Assembly (NCBI GenBank): GCA_020433835.1
Contig: JAGRBY010000005.1
Location: 1 to 46,195 of the forward strand
Length of the DNA: 46,195 nt
Direction of reading: 5' to 3'
DNA from: Anaerolineae bacterium
GTDB lineage: Bacteria; Chloroflexota; Anaerolineae; 4572-78; J111
Shown: positions 23,750 through 33,211 of the stretch, one piece after another
Layout: each line of letters opens with the position of its first letter
Numbering within the stretch: the stretch's first letter is position 1
Notes under the pieces: model-generated
What the model was told of the DNA's origin: nothing
What the model saw: only the letters and a program-made list of their open reading frames with translations
Database searches by the model: none
Program-made: the position numbers and the translations under genes

Positions 23750-25768
23750 ATGGATGTCAAGACCATAGACCGCACAAAACTTAAATCATACTTTATAAAA
23801 AACAGTATTCCGACCGAGGGTAATTTTGCCGACCTCATCGAGGGTATGCTCAACCAAAAAGATGATGGTATTGTCAAAGCGCCGGGCAACCCGCTGAGTA
23901 TAGAAGCCGCCGGCGATGACAATAGCGAAAAAAAGGCGCTCAACATCTACCGCAGCTTTGGCGATCAGACCCCGGCCTGGACTCTCAATCTAAATCCCCG
24001 CAGCAAACCGAATGATCCCACTACGGCCAAACCGGGGTTTAATATCAGCGACGGCGAGGGCAACAGCCGGCTGTTCATCGACCGTAATAGCGGCAACATT
24101 GGCATCGGCACAAACGAACCGGCGGCAAAGCTGGATGTCAAAGTTCCAAAAAACCCGGCCTCGGGAGAACCACTCTTTCGAGTGCTATCTGCAAATAATT
24201 CTGAAAGATTGCGCGTTGAGCACGACGGCGCCCTAAAAACAAGTAATCATCTGCAAGTTGACGGCACCGGAGACTCTTATATTAAAGGCAAAGTCGGCAT
24301 TGGTACGACCAGTCCACAGCAAAAATTGGTAATAAAAGGCGATCAAGAAGCTAAAGATAGGCGGGATCCTAATAATAACATGTCTCTTCCAGGGCAACTG
24401 GCAATCGTAGGCAATGCGCCACAGATTGATTTTATTAATACGAAAAGCAAAGGTTGGTCAATCCGCGTTTATGACAGCAAGCTATATTTTATTCGCGAGA
24501 CTTGGCAGAGTAATAATTTGGTCATAGATGAAGACGGGCGCGTTGGCATTGGTACGGGTGAGCCGGGGGCAAAACTACATGTTATAAACACAAACCAAAA
24601 TGCTGAAGGTAACACTCTCATCTTGGGGCCTACTAATGCTTCTAATTTGAGATTAGGATACCATGCCGGTTATAGCTGGATTCAATCACATGGAGCCAAA
24701 CCACTTGCTATTAACCCCGTGGGTAATAACGTCGGCATCGGCACGGAGAGTCCGGCGGCAAAGCTGGATGTCAAAGTTCCAAAAAACCCGACTTCGGGAG
24801 AACCAATCTTTCGAGTGTTATCTGCAAATAATTCTGAAAGATTGCGCGTTGAGCACGAGGGCGCTCTAAAAACAAGTAATTATCTGCAAGTTGACGGCAC
24901 AGGAGACTCTTATATTAAAGGCAAAGTCGGCATTGGCACGGATGAGCCAAGTGCAAAACTACATGTTATAAACACAAACCAAGACGCTGGAGGTAACACT
25001 CTCATCTTGGGGCCTACTAATAATGCTTCTCATTTGAGATTAGGGTACCATGCCGATTATAGCTGGATCCAATCACATGGAAGCAAACCACTTGCTATTA
25101 ACCCCGTGGGCAATAACGTCGGCATCGGCACGACGAGCCCAGGAGCAGGGTTAGAGATCAACAAAAGTAACACCAGTGATCTAGCCTTGCGGGTGACATC
25201 ATCGGGGCCAGGCTGGGGCTCGGGCATCCAATTTACCAATACGAGCCAGAATGGCAGAACTTACGGCATTTACACTGACCAACAGGGTATTTGGCACTTT
25301 GTCGATGAGAGTGCTCAGGTTGATCGGCTGGTGATTGATAAGGAAGGCAACGTTGGCATCGGCACGGCGAGTCCAAAGGCAAAGCTGGATGTAGTTGGTG
25401 ATTGGGCGCAGTTTTGGGGGCGCAGAGGCACCTTCAAGGTTGGCGAAGTTGCCGGAGATGGGAATTGGCACTCAATACTCAGCAAACTCAATGGTCACCA
25501 GGCTTACGAATTAATTGCGGACATAGGCGTATCCGGTCGTCACGGGCTTACCCACGCAATTGTGGTTTGCACTTACGGTAGCTCCAACAGTCACCCGGGA
25601 GTCACCATGACCCAAGCCGATTATGTCGATGGCAAGATTGAGGTTAAATGGGACATCAACAAGAGCGGCGAGAATGCTCCTATTTATAATTACGATCTGC
25701 AAATAAGAACGGTAACAAATTACGGAACAGGTAAGAACATCTCTTATAGACTCACAAAGTTATGGTAA
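23750..25768 (+). CDS. eCIS tail fibre / receptor-binding protein
   Basis: Start placed at ATG 23750 (672 aa), with AAGGAG 8 nt upstream; a GTG at 23720 would lack a site. Residues 1-60 (MDVKTIDRTKLKSYFIKNSIPTEGNFADLIEGMLNQKDDGI) form a baseplate-anchoring head common to eCIS fibres. Then come at least six GxGT...P.AKLxV modules typical of fibre shafts, e.g. NIGIGTNEPAAKLDV. The last ~115 residues (WHSILSKLNGHQAYELIADIG ... YRLTKLW) form a globular tip of the kind used to bind the target surface. The gene has undergone recent internal duplication. Confidence 0.85.
   Translation: MDVKTIDRTKLKSYFIKNSIPTEGNFADLIEGMLNQKDDGIVKAPGNPLSIEAAGDDNSEKKALNIYRSFGDQTPAWTLNLNPRSKPNDPTTAKPGFNISDGEGNSRLFIDRNSGNIGIGTNEPAAKLDVKVPKNPASGEPLFRVLSANNSERLRVEHDGALKTSNHLQVDGTGDSYIKGKVGIGTTSPQQKLVIKGDQEAKDRRDPNNNMSLPGQLAIVGNAPQIDFINTKSKGWSIRVYDSKLYFIRETWQSNNLVIDEDGRVGIGTGEPGAKLHVINTNQNAEGNTLILGPTNASNLRLGYHAGYSWIQSHGAKPLAINPVGNNVGIGTESPAAKLDVKVPKNPTSGEPIFRVLSANNSERLRVEHEGALKTSNYLQVDGTGDSYIKGKVGIGTDEPSAKLHVINTNQDAGGNTLILGPTNNASHLRLGYHADYSWIQSHGSKPLAINPVGNNVGIGTTSPGAGLEINKSNTSDLALRVTSSGPGWGSGIQFTNTSQNGRTYGIYTDQQGIWHFVDESAQVDRLVIDKEGNVGIGTASPKAKLDVVGDWAQFWGRRGTFKVGEVAGDGNWHSILSKLNGHQAYELIADIGVSGRHGLTHAIVVCTYGSSNSHPGVTMTQADYVDGKIEVKWDINKSGENAPIYNYDLQIRTVTNYGTGKNISYRLTKLW
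24119..25132 (+). repeat. internal duplications in the fibre gene
   Basis: Segment A (24119-24304) recurs nearly unchanged at 24752-24937, offset 633 bp. Segment B (24542-24745) recurs at 24926-25132, with one added codon. All offsets keep the frame, so shaft length changed by whole modules. Confidence 0.85.
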
Positions 25769-25783
25769 CATCCTGAGTAAACC

Positions 25784-27949
25784 ATGATCGATTCTCAAAC
25801 CTTACCCATCATGCCACTCGAACATCCAGCCATGGACTATGCCTTCCTGCGCCGGGAAGGTATTCAGCATCTGGAACGGATGGCCGGCCACCTATGGACA
25901 GACTTCAATGCTCACGATCCCGGCATCACCATTTTAGAGCAGGTCTGCTACGCCCTAACGGACCTGGCCTATCGCATCAATTATGATCTGCCGGACCTAC
26001 TCAGCAGCGGCGGAGATGCGGCCTATGACAGCTTGTACAGCCCGGCCCGGATTCTGCCCGGCCGGCCCGTGACCTTGAGCGATCTGCGCAAGCTGGTCAT
26101 TGACGTGGAGGGGGTCAAAAATACCTGGATTGAAAAAGTTGCAGCCCAACAACCGCCCCTCTATTTCCAAACCGGTGACAATGAACTGAGCCTGCAAGGG
26201 GATGAACGCATTGCGGAACCTGTTTATTTGAAGGGGCTATATCGCGTCAAGATTGAAATATCCGATCTGCTCTATAGCGAGAGTACCGTAAATCAAGGTG
26301 AGGTGCAAAGGCAGGTGGCTCGCCGCCTGCATGCCAACCGCAATTTGGGTGAAGATTTTGAAGCGATTGAGGTCTTAACCCCGGAGTACATTCAGGTCCA
26401 TGCTCGGGTAGAGATAGAAGCCGTTGAGGATGCTGAGGCCATTTTGCTGGGCATTTACCGGCGGCTGGCCGATCATATCTCCCCGCCGGTTCCCTTTTAC
26501 ACGTTGAGTCAATTGCTGGAAGCAGGCAAAGCCGTGGACGAGATATTTGAGGGGCCGCTGCTGGAGCACGGTTTTATCGACTCTACGGCCCTTGAGCAGG
26601 CTCAGCGCCGCACCGTACTCCACACCTCAGACCTGATTCGAGAAATTATGGATGTTCCCGGCGTTAGAGCGGTGCGCAATATCAGCCTCACGACCGGCGG
26701 CGGATCAGGAACGGATACGGCCGCAACGGATACAACCCAGACGTGGTCGCTAGATTTAAATCCGGCCCTGGCACCCAAATTAGATATCGGTGGCTCTACT
26801 ATTCACCTGGAGCGAAACCGGCTGAAGGCGGGCGTGAATGTGGCCGGCGTGATCGAGGCCTATTATCAGGGGTTGAGATACGCAGCCAATTTTGAAAAAC
26901 TTAGCTCCGCCGAGCGAGATTTGTCGCCGCCGTCGGGCCGAGATCGCCACGTGGGTGATTATTACTCGCTGCAGCACCAACTTCCGGCCGCATACGGCAT
27001 CGGTGCGCTGGGCTTGCCCGCCTCCGCCTCACCGCAGCGCCAGGCCCAGGCCAAACAACTAAAAGCCTACTTAATGTTTTTTGATCAACTCCTGGCCAAT
27101 TACTTTAGCCAGTTAGCTCACGTCAAAGATCTGTTCTCTTTTTTTGGCTCCTCGTCGGCCGGGGTCGCTGCACCTACCTATTTCTCGCAACCTATCGCCG
27201 ACCCCAGCCTGGGGCTAGATGGGCTTCGTGAATTGGAACCGGCCCATCAAGGCCGGTTACAAAAGGTCACCGAAAACCCGTATACCGCGCCGGCGGAAGC
27301 CGCGCTCCAGCCGGACTTCCGCCGGCGGTTTCCCAACCGGCGCAGTCGCTTTTTGAACCATTTGTTAGCCCGGTTTGCCGAGCAATTTACGGAATATTCT
27401 CTCATTTTGTATGGCGTGATGCCCCAAACCGGGGCCTCGGCTGCCGAAAAGTTGGTTGAGGATAAAGAGAGATTTTTGCAAGCGTATCCCCAGTTGAGCA
27501 GCGCCAGAGGGCAAGCCTTTAATTATCTTGAACCCTGGAATAGCCCAAACCGGTCGGGTCTGGAACAGCGGATCAAACGTAAGTTGGGCCTTGTTGATGA
27601 GCAAGAGGATTTTTACATCGTCGAACATATTCTGCTGCGCCCCATGACATACGAAGATGTCGCTAAAATGGAAGGTGATCCACAGCAGCAAGTTCCAATA
27701 TTGAGCAATCCTCAACATAAGGACCCCTATTCGTTGCAGATCAGTTTCGTCTTTCCTGACTGGCCCCCCCGATTTGGTAACCCTAACTTTAAAGCCTTTA
27801 TTGAGCGGACGATTTACGAAGAGACCCCGGCCCACCTGATCCCCTATATTCGCTGGCTAGACCAGGCCACCATGACGGCCTTTGAAATTGTCTACCGTGA
27901 TTGGTTAGAAAAACGGCGTGCTTATTTTGCGAGTCAACAGGGAGTATAA
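25784..27949 (+). CDS. eCIS baseplate protein (Pvc12/Afp12-like)
   Basis: A 721-aa protein with the N-terminal motif 'WTDFNAHDPGITILEQVCYALTDLAYR' (about residues 37-63), the signature of gp6/baseplate J-like wedge proteins. A later part carries 'AYLMFFDQLLANYFSQLAHVKDLFSF' and 'YIVEHILLRPM', both typical of Pvc12-type proteins, and the C-terminus 'RTIYEETPAHLIPYIRWLDQATM'. Together with the J-like protein it builds the hexagonal baseplate wedge. It ends 3 nt before the next start. Confidence 0.88.
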   Translation: MIDSQTLPIMPLEHPAMDYAFLRREGIQHLERMAGHLWTDFNAHDPGITILEQVCYALTDLAYRINYDLPDLLSSGGDAAYDSLYSPARILPGRPVTLSDLRKLVIDVEGVKNTWIEKVAAQQPPLYFQTGDNELSLQGDERIAEPVYLKGLYRVKIEISDLLYSESTVNQGEVQRQVARRLHANRNLGEDFEAIEVLTPEYIQVHARVEIEAVEDAEAILLGIYRRLADHISPPVPFYTLSQLLEAGKAVDEIFEGPLLEHGFIDSTALEQAQRRTVLHTSDLIREIMDVPGVRAVRNISLTTGGGSGTDTAATDTTQTWSLDLNPALAPKLDIGGSTIHLERNRLKAGVNVAGVIEAYYQGLRYAANFEKLSSAERDLSPPSGRDRHVGDYYSLQHQLPAAYGIGALGLPASASPQRQAQAKQLKAYLMFFDQLLANYFSQLAHVKDLFSFFGSSSAGVAAPTYFSQPIADPSLGLDGLRELEPAHQGRLQKVTENPYTAPAEAALQPDFRRRFPNRRSRFLNHLLARFAEQFTEYSLILYGVMPQTGASAAEKLVEDKERFLQAYPQLSSARGQAFNYLEPWNSPNRSGLEQRIKRKLGLVDEQEDFYIVEHILLRPMTYEDVAKMEGDPQQQVPILSNPQHKDPYSLQISFVFPDWPPRFGNPNFKAFIERTIYEETPAHLIPYIRWLDQATMTAFEIVYRDWLEKRRAYFASQQGV

Positions 27950-27952
27950 GCC

Positions 27953-29794
27953 ATGGCCACCACGCACCTTCATGTTCGCGATACCCGCGACCGGCTGATT
28001 GACCTGTTGGGTATTGGGCAAACCTACCCCCTGCAAGACCTGCCCGTACGGGATGAGCAACTTATGGTAGCCTTTAATACTGCCGCCAAAATCCCTGTTG
28101 AATACAGCCAGCAGGGCGTCTTGTACCAGTTACACGACCACCGCGTCCCGGTCGAACGTACACCAGAAGGAGAAAGAGGACCGGGCGTACCCATCGAGGC
28201 AGAGGGTAACGGGGGAACGATTTTTCTGGAGACCTACAAAATCCAGGAGGACATCACCTTTGAGATTCTGGCCAGAAAACAATACTCTAGCCGGGAAGCG
28301 TACCTACACCAGACCGCCACCGTCAAAGTCGGCCTTGATATAACCCTCAACGCCTGGATCCGAGAGGTACCATATCTGGACCCCACAGTCGAAAACCCCA
28401 CCAACACCACACCGCGCATCATCCATTACGGAACGAGCGTGACAGTAGAGATAGAAAGCAGCCAGGAAGGAGTGGATTATAAATTAGTCTACTTTCAAGG
28501 AGAAGAAGAGGTTGTGTTATCGGAGACGGACGAGCGAGGTAACCTGCACAATATTATTCTGACAACAGAGCCGGTCTACGAAGATGCAGACGTCCGTATT
28601 CGGGCTACCAAAACGTTCGATCCGGCTGAGCATCGTGATACGCAAACGGCCCTGCTCGATGTGGTTCTGCCTCTCAAGGTGCGGGCCAATCCGGCGCTGG
28701 CCGTGGCGGTCGATCCCGTCCCTATCATCGACTTCAACCAGGTGCCAATCATCAAAATTGCGAATACGCAACCAAGCGTTACTTACCGGCTTTATAAGCG
28801 TCCCATTCCCGACCGGGATTTTGTCCACAAGCCAGATACCGATAAGGACGTGATCAAGATTAGCGTGGCCGGCGCGCCGGATGCTCAGGTTATCAAACCA
28901 CCCCGGCAAGAGCTTTGGGATTTGCCTGAGGGCTATACCGCCTGGGGTGAGGCGCAACGCGGATCGGGGGGCGAGCTACAATTCACGACCGAGCCATTAA
29001 CTGACGACAGCTTGATTATTGTCCAGGCTGCCAAAACGCATCAGATTTCTCAAGACCCTCAGGCAAACCAAACACTGCCCTCGGCCATACAATTGGAACA
29101 GGCGGCGGTGGTTTTGGTGCGGCCTGACCCCGCGCCCCCACTACGCCTTAAGGTGTTGGTGGTAGGGGCGGAAACCGGCGGCGATTTGGAGGTTTTTGAT
29201 GGTCAGCCGGGCGTTTTCTATTATTTTCGAGCCGATCCGGATGGCCATGCTCTGGGTCTTCCTGCCTATTTCCACAAAAACGATGATCAAGACAAAACCA
29301 TGAACAAAGGTTTGGATCAACTCAAAATAGAAGTGGATTTTGTACTTGCCCGCGCTTTACCTGGGGAGACAGCCGGAATTGATCTGGCCCGGACTCCTCC
29401 GCAGCCGCCACTTCTGGAGACCGGTCCGCTACCCACCGGCTCTAACTTGCATATCCTCGCCGTCAAAGCGCAGACCCAGGTGGCTACGCCGCTAAACTAC
29501 ATTCCCCAAATCTCAACCAATCCGGAGGTTGGCCCGGAGGAAACTGTTGTTGACTACGGTGCCAAAACGCGCATTCGCATCAAAGCCAGCCAGGTCAGAG
29601 AATGGTACCAACTGCTGCTGGACGGAAAGCCACTGGCTGACCCGGTGAAGGGCACCGGCCGAGACCGCCTCTTGGAAACCGGTGCATTATGGGAGAACAC
29701 CACAATCGAGCTGCTGATCACCCAACCCGACGAACCAATCAAGGTGGAGCGATTATTCAGATTTGCGATCCTGGTTCGTCCTGAGTCTGAATAA
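27953..29794 (+). CDS. eCIS-associated multi-domain beta protein (613 aa), unassigned
   Basis: Starts 3 nt after the Pvc12-like gene. It looks like five or six Ig-like beta domains of about 90-110 residues, each with a Y-GT/AK-x-V/R-I-x-I/V-x-x-S/T-Q pattern: for example YGTSVTVEIESSQEGVDY (about 160-180) and YGAKTRIRIKASQVREWY (about 535-552). There is no signal peptide. I do not recognise the family. Its position between baseplate protein and tape measure suggests a baseplate-decorating or fibre-connecting component, possibly taking the place of the Pvc13-type fibre. This is a context inference. Confidence 0.8.
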   Translation: MATTHLHVRDTRDRLIDLLGIGQTYPLQDLPVRDEQLMVAFNTAAKIPVEYSQQGVLYQLHDHRVPVERTPEGERGPGVPIEAEGNGGTIFLETYKIQEDITFEILARKQYSSREAYLHQTATVKVGLDITLNAWIREVPYLDPTVENPTNTTPRIIHYGTSVTVEIESSQEGVDYKLVYFQGEEEVVLSETDERGNLHNIILTTEPVYEDADVRIRATKTFDPAEHRDTQTALLDVVLPLKVRANPALAVAVDPVPIIDFNQVPIIKIANTQPSVTYRLYKRPIPDRDFVHKPDTDKDVIKISVAGAPDAQVIKPPRQELWDLPEGYTAWGEAQRGSGGELQFTTEPLTDDSLIIVQAAKTHQISQDPQANQTLPSAIQLEQAAVVLVRPDPAPPLRLKVLVVGAETGGDLEVFDGQPGVFYYFRADPDGHALGLPAYFHKNDDQDKTMNKGLDQLKIEVDFVLARALPGETAGIDLARTPPQPPLLETGPLPTGSNLHILAVKAQTQVATPLNYIPQISTNPEVGPEETVVDYGAKTRIRIKASQVREWYQLLLDGKPLADPVKGTGRDRLLETGALWENTTIELLITQPDEPIKVERLFRFAILVRPESE

Positions 29795-29807
29795 GGGTGT
29801 TCATTTT

Positions 29808-31700
29808 ATGAGCGAGCAAAAACATATTATCAAACGCCAAATTATTGAGTTGCAGGTCCAGGGGACCAAAGAAGGGCAACAGCTTCAGGCCGAGGTGAGC
29901 CGCATCTATCGTCAACGGATCGTTCCGCTTATCGATCAGTACTGTACAGCCTTGAGCGAAACTGATCGTATCCACCGGATCGAGTCGCTGGAGATAGACC
30001 TTGGCTACATCGATCCACTGAACCTTGAAAAAGATTTTGTGGCTAAGGTAGGGCCGGCCTTATATCAGGCTTTGACCGAGCAGATTCGCCAACAGGAACA
30101 AGAAGCCAAACGCCAAGAACAAAGCCCTAAAGCGGCCTCGCAACTGGAGTTATTTGCGTTCTTTGCCCGCACCGGCAGCCTGCCCTGGTGGGCGGATACC
30201 GCCCAACCCCAACTTTTGAATGACTGTTTACACCATCTGATCGAGACCGCGCCTGCCCCACTGCGCCACTTGATGCGGGAACTGGTTCAGGAACAAGCCC
30301 CCTTGCAACGCATTGTCTATCATTACGCTGATGAACTTCTGGCCAATCTGGCCAACCTGCTGTTGCCAACTCACCAACAGGCCCGCAGTTATGACCCGCC
30401 AGCATTGATCGAAATTTTACAAAAAACCAGAACGGCAACCGGCAAACAGCCGACCCAACTCAGGCACAGCACCTGGATCGCCATTTTGCACGTTGCCGGC
30501 TGGCAAGAAGAGCAGTTTGGGCGGCCAGAGCCATTTTATCAAGCAATTTTGCGCCGGATTGCGGCTGAACGGGGGATATCGTATCGCGCTCTGCTAGATG
30601 ATATCTATCAGGTTTTGCAAGCAGGCCAGGCAAATATCCACAGCGCGTTCAAGCACACGCTTGAAACACTCTATTGGGGACATCCAGGTACCGAGGCCAA
30701 CATTAATGCTCCACATTCGGCGCAGACAAGTGGGGCATCGTCAGCCGATTTGTTGGCAGCCTTGCGGGCGCTGGCCCCTCGACTGCCAACTTCGATCCGG
30801 GCAGAATGGCTGGTCGTACTCAAAGAACTAAAAAGCGACGAAACCGCTCCAGAAACGTTACCGCTCGAAATGAGGCAACGTTTTCTGCGGCTGTTACGGG
30901 CAGACCCCGTGTCTCACAGCCAGCCTTTGACGGTCAATCGAGATTGGCTCTCGGAGCTTCGAGCGTTGGCCCCGGCAGCGGGGTTGGCTCCTGAAACGGT
31001 GTCTGAACTGATCCGGTTACTCGCGACGGTGGTGAGCGAGCCGGTGATATCCCCCACCATAGCCGATGAAACACCAGAAGCGCAGGTGAGTGAGGGGGCG
31101 TTAACTGATTTATTGACCCGCTGGCTCAGCGAGGCGTTGGAGGAACCGGCTTCTTTACGCCCAGTAACCAAAAAAACGGTTGATTTGGGTTTTAGCGAGG
31201 CCAATGAGGTGTATATCAGCAACGCCGGGCTGGTGATTCTATGGCCTTTTCTGACCCACTTTTTTAGCCGGTTAGATTTTCTGGACAAGAAACAGTTCAA
31301 GGATGCAGCCGCCACCCAGCGAGCCGCGGGGCTGCTGCAACATATCGCTACCGAAGCGGACACGTTTCCGGAGTACCTGCTGCCGCTCAACAAGGTACTG
31401 TGCGGTCTGGAACTGACCGAGGTATTTGACTTTGGACCGCCTCTGTTAGAGACAGAAACGGAGGAGTGTGCGGATCTGCTCCGGGCGGTCATCGAGCAAG
31501 CACCCATCCTGCGCAATATGTCAGTGCCGGGATTCCGGGGCACGTTTTTACTGCGGCATGGGGTGTTAAGCAGTCGCGATGGAGCATGGCTGCTGCGGGT
31601 TGAACGAGAAACGTATGACGTGGTGTTGGATCGGTTTCCCTGGAGTTGGGAATGGGTGAAGCTACCCTGGATGACCGCGCCATTGCGGGTGGAGTGGTAA
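29808..31700 (+). CDS. eCIS tape measure protein (Pvc14-like)
   Basis: Start placed at ATG 29808 (630 aa), which has AAGGG just upstream; a longer frame from 29763 would overlap the previous gene. The N-terminus 'HIIKRQIIELQVQGTKEGQQLQAEVSRIYRQRIVPLIDQYC' and 'HRIESLEIDLGYIDP' are the marks of the contractile injection system tape-measure family. Long helices fill the middle; the C-terminal part has 'ISNAGLVILWPFLTHFFSRL' and 'LPLNKVLCGLEL', and ends in a Trp-rich 'WLLRVERETYDVVLDRFPWSWEWVKLPWM'. It sets tube length and overlaps the ATPase gene as TAATG. Confidence 0.9.
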   Translation: MSEQKHIIKRQIIELQVQGTKEGQQLQAEVSRIYRQRIVPLIDQYCTALSETDRIHRIESLEIDLGYIDPLNLEKDFVAKVGPALYQALTEQIRQQEQEAKRQEQSPKAASQLELFAFFARTGSLPWWADTAQPQLLNDCLHHLIETAPAPLRHLMRELVQEQAPLQRIVYHYADELLANLANLLLPTHQQARSYDPPALIEILQKTRTATGKQPTQLRHSTWIAILHVAGWQEEQFGRPEPFYQAILRRIAAERGISYRALLDDIYQVLQAGQANIHSAFKHTLETLYWGHPGTEANINAPHSAQTSGASSADLLAALRALAPRLPTSIRAEWLVVLKELKSDETAPETLPLEMRQRFLRLLRADPVSHSQPLTVNRDWLSELRALAPAAGLAPETVSELIRLLATVVSEPVISPTIADETPEAQVSEGALTDLLTRWLSEALEEPASLRPVTKKTVDLGFSEANEVYISNAGLVILWPFLTHFFSRLDFLDKKQFKDAAATQRAAGLLQHIATEADTFPEYLLPLNKVLCGLELTEVFDFGPPLLETETEECADLLRAVIEQAPILRNMSVPGFRGTFLLRHGVLSSRDGAWLLRVERETYDVVLDRFPWSWEWVKLPWMTAPLRVEW

Positions 31701-33046
31701 TGGATAATTTGATTCGACAGAACGCTCACGATTTGGAACAAGAACTAACCTGGTTTGCCCAACTGCTGGATGCGCGATTTAAACGCTACTTTGGCCAGGC
31801 GGCCGACGTTCAGGATGTATTTGAAATATCTCCGCCTGATTTAAGTGAGTCTGAATCGCCCTATGCCCGTTTTGTGCGCTATTATCAGCTCTCTTTAGCC
31901 GAACGGGCCGCCCTGGTGCTGGGCTTGGTGCCCCATATCCGACCCCAACTGTTAGATATATTTTTCACCAAAAACAAAACCTTCGACCGCAAGTTTACCG
32001 AATTTGGCGGAGTCTGGGGCGGCCCCAACGACGACTTTGTACCCACCGGCGAGACGCTGGCCTTTATTTTGGCCGGTGACAATCTGGAGATTCGTTTTGC
32101 CATAGAAACACTTTTTGACGGCGATCATTTCTTTGCCCAACATAACATCTTGCGCCTAACGCCGACCGGCGATGAGGCCCGTATGAAATCCGCCCTGCGT
32201 CTCTCGGATGAGTATCTGAGTTACTTTATCACCGGCCAGCCGCGCCGGCCCGATTTTGGAGCCAACTTCCCGGCCCGCTATATCGAGACCCAACTGACCT
32301 GGGACGACTTGGTGCTGCACCCCGGCACCCGCAAGCAGATCGAAGAGATCGAAACCTGGCTGCAGCACGGCCAGACATTAATGATCGATTGGGGTATGGC
32401 TCCTAAGCTGCGGCCCGGTTATCGCAGCCTCTTTTACGGCTCGCCCGGCACCGGCAAAACCATGACCGCCTGCCTGCTGGGCAAATCGACCGGCCGGGAT
32501 GTCTACAAAGTGGACCTCTCGCTGGTAGTGTCCAAATATATTGGCGAGACGGAGAAAAATCTGGCCAGGGTCTTTGACCAGGCCCAGCACAAAGGCTGGA
32601 TTCTCTTTTTTGACGAGGCCGACGCCCTCTTTGGCAAGCGCAGCGAGACTAAGGACGCCCACGACCGCTACGCCAACCAGGAGGTCTCATTCCTGCTCCA
32701 GCGCATCGAAACCTTCGACGGTATTGCCATCCTGGCCTCCAACCGGCGTGAAAACCTGGACGAAGCCTTTGCCCGCCGCTTCGAGTCGGTTATCTATTTC
32801 CCCATACCGCGTCCCGAAGAGCGGCTGCGTCTGTGGCAACAGGGCTTTTCGCCGCAGGTCCAATTGGAGGAAACGCTTGATTTAGAGCGTATCGCCCAGG
32901 AACACACCCTCTCCGGCGGGTCGATTATGAATGTGATCCGCTACGCCTCACTGCAAGCGCTCAAGGGGGGCAGCACGGTGATTGCTGGCGATGATGTGCT
33001 GCAAGGCATTCGGCAGGAGTATGCTAAAGAGGGAAAATCAGGCTGA
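31700..33046 (+). CDS. eCIS AAA+ ATPase (Pvc15-like)
   Basis: Start placed at ATG 31700 (448 aa), within TAATG of the tape-measure stop and with GGAG a few nt upstream; an in-frame ATG at 31646 has no site. An N-terminal helical domain of about 220 aa is followed by an AAA+ module: Walker A GSPGTGKT (about residues 247-254), Walker B ILFFDEAD (about 301-308), and the SRH with NRRENLDEAFARRFE. The C-terminal lid ends with ALKGGSTVIAGDDVLQGIRQEY. Pvc15-type ATPases help to load or fold cargo and are the usual last gene of the core eCIS operon. Confidence 0.94.
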   Translation: MDNLIRQNAHDLEQELTWFAQLLDARFKRYFGQAADVQDVFEISPPDLSESESPYARFVRYYQLSLAERAALVLGLVPHIRPQLLDIFFTKNKTFDRKFTEFGGVWGGPNDDFVPTGETLAFILAGDNLEIRFAIETLFDGDHFFAQHNILRLTPTGDEARMKSALRLSDEYLSYFITGQPRRPDFGANFPARYIETQLTWDDLVLHPGTRKQIEEIETWLQHGQTLMIDWGMAPKLRPGYRSLFYGSPGTGKTMTACLLGKSTGRDVYKVDLSLVVSKYIGETEKNLARVFDQAQHKGWILFFDEADALFGKRSETKDAHDRYANQEVSFLLQRIETFDGIAILASNRRENLDEAFARRFESVIYFPIPRPEERLRLWQQGFSPQVQLEETLDLERIAQEHTLSGGSIMNVIRYASLQALKGGSTVIAGDDVLQGIRQEYAKEGKSG

Positions 33047-33211
33047 GTTTTGAGAATCTAAAATTTCTTCCGAATGGTCTGGATATTTAAGACCGAGGGG
33101 TGTATTTTAACGGCATATATGACCCTGTTTAAAAAGATACAGTCCAATTAAACAAACCAAAGGCGAAAACAAAGATTATTGAAATCTACGAAACAAAAAA
33201 AAGGAGTATAT
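33047..33211. other. gap between eCIS core and cargo
   Basis: 165 bp of AT-rich sequence with no gene. I saw no clear terminator or promoter, so the cargo genes may be co-transcribed with the eCIS operon. Confidence 0.5.
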
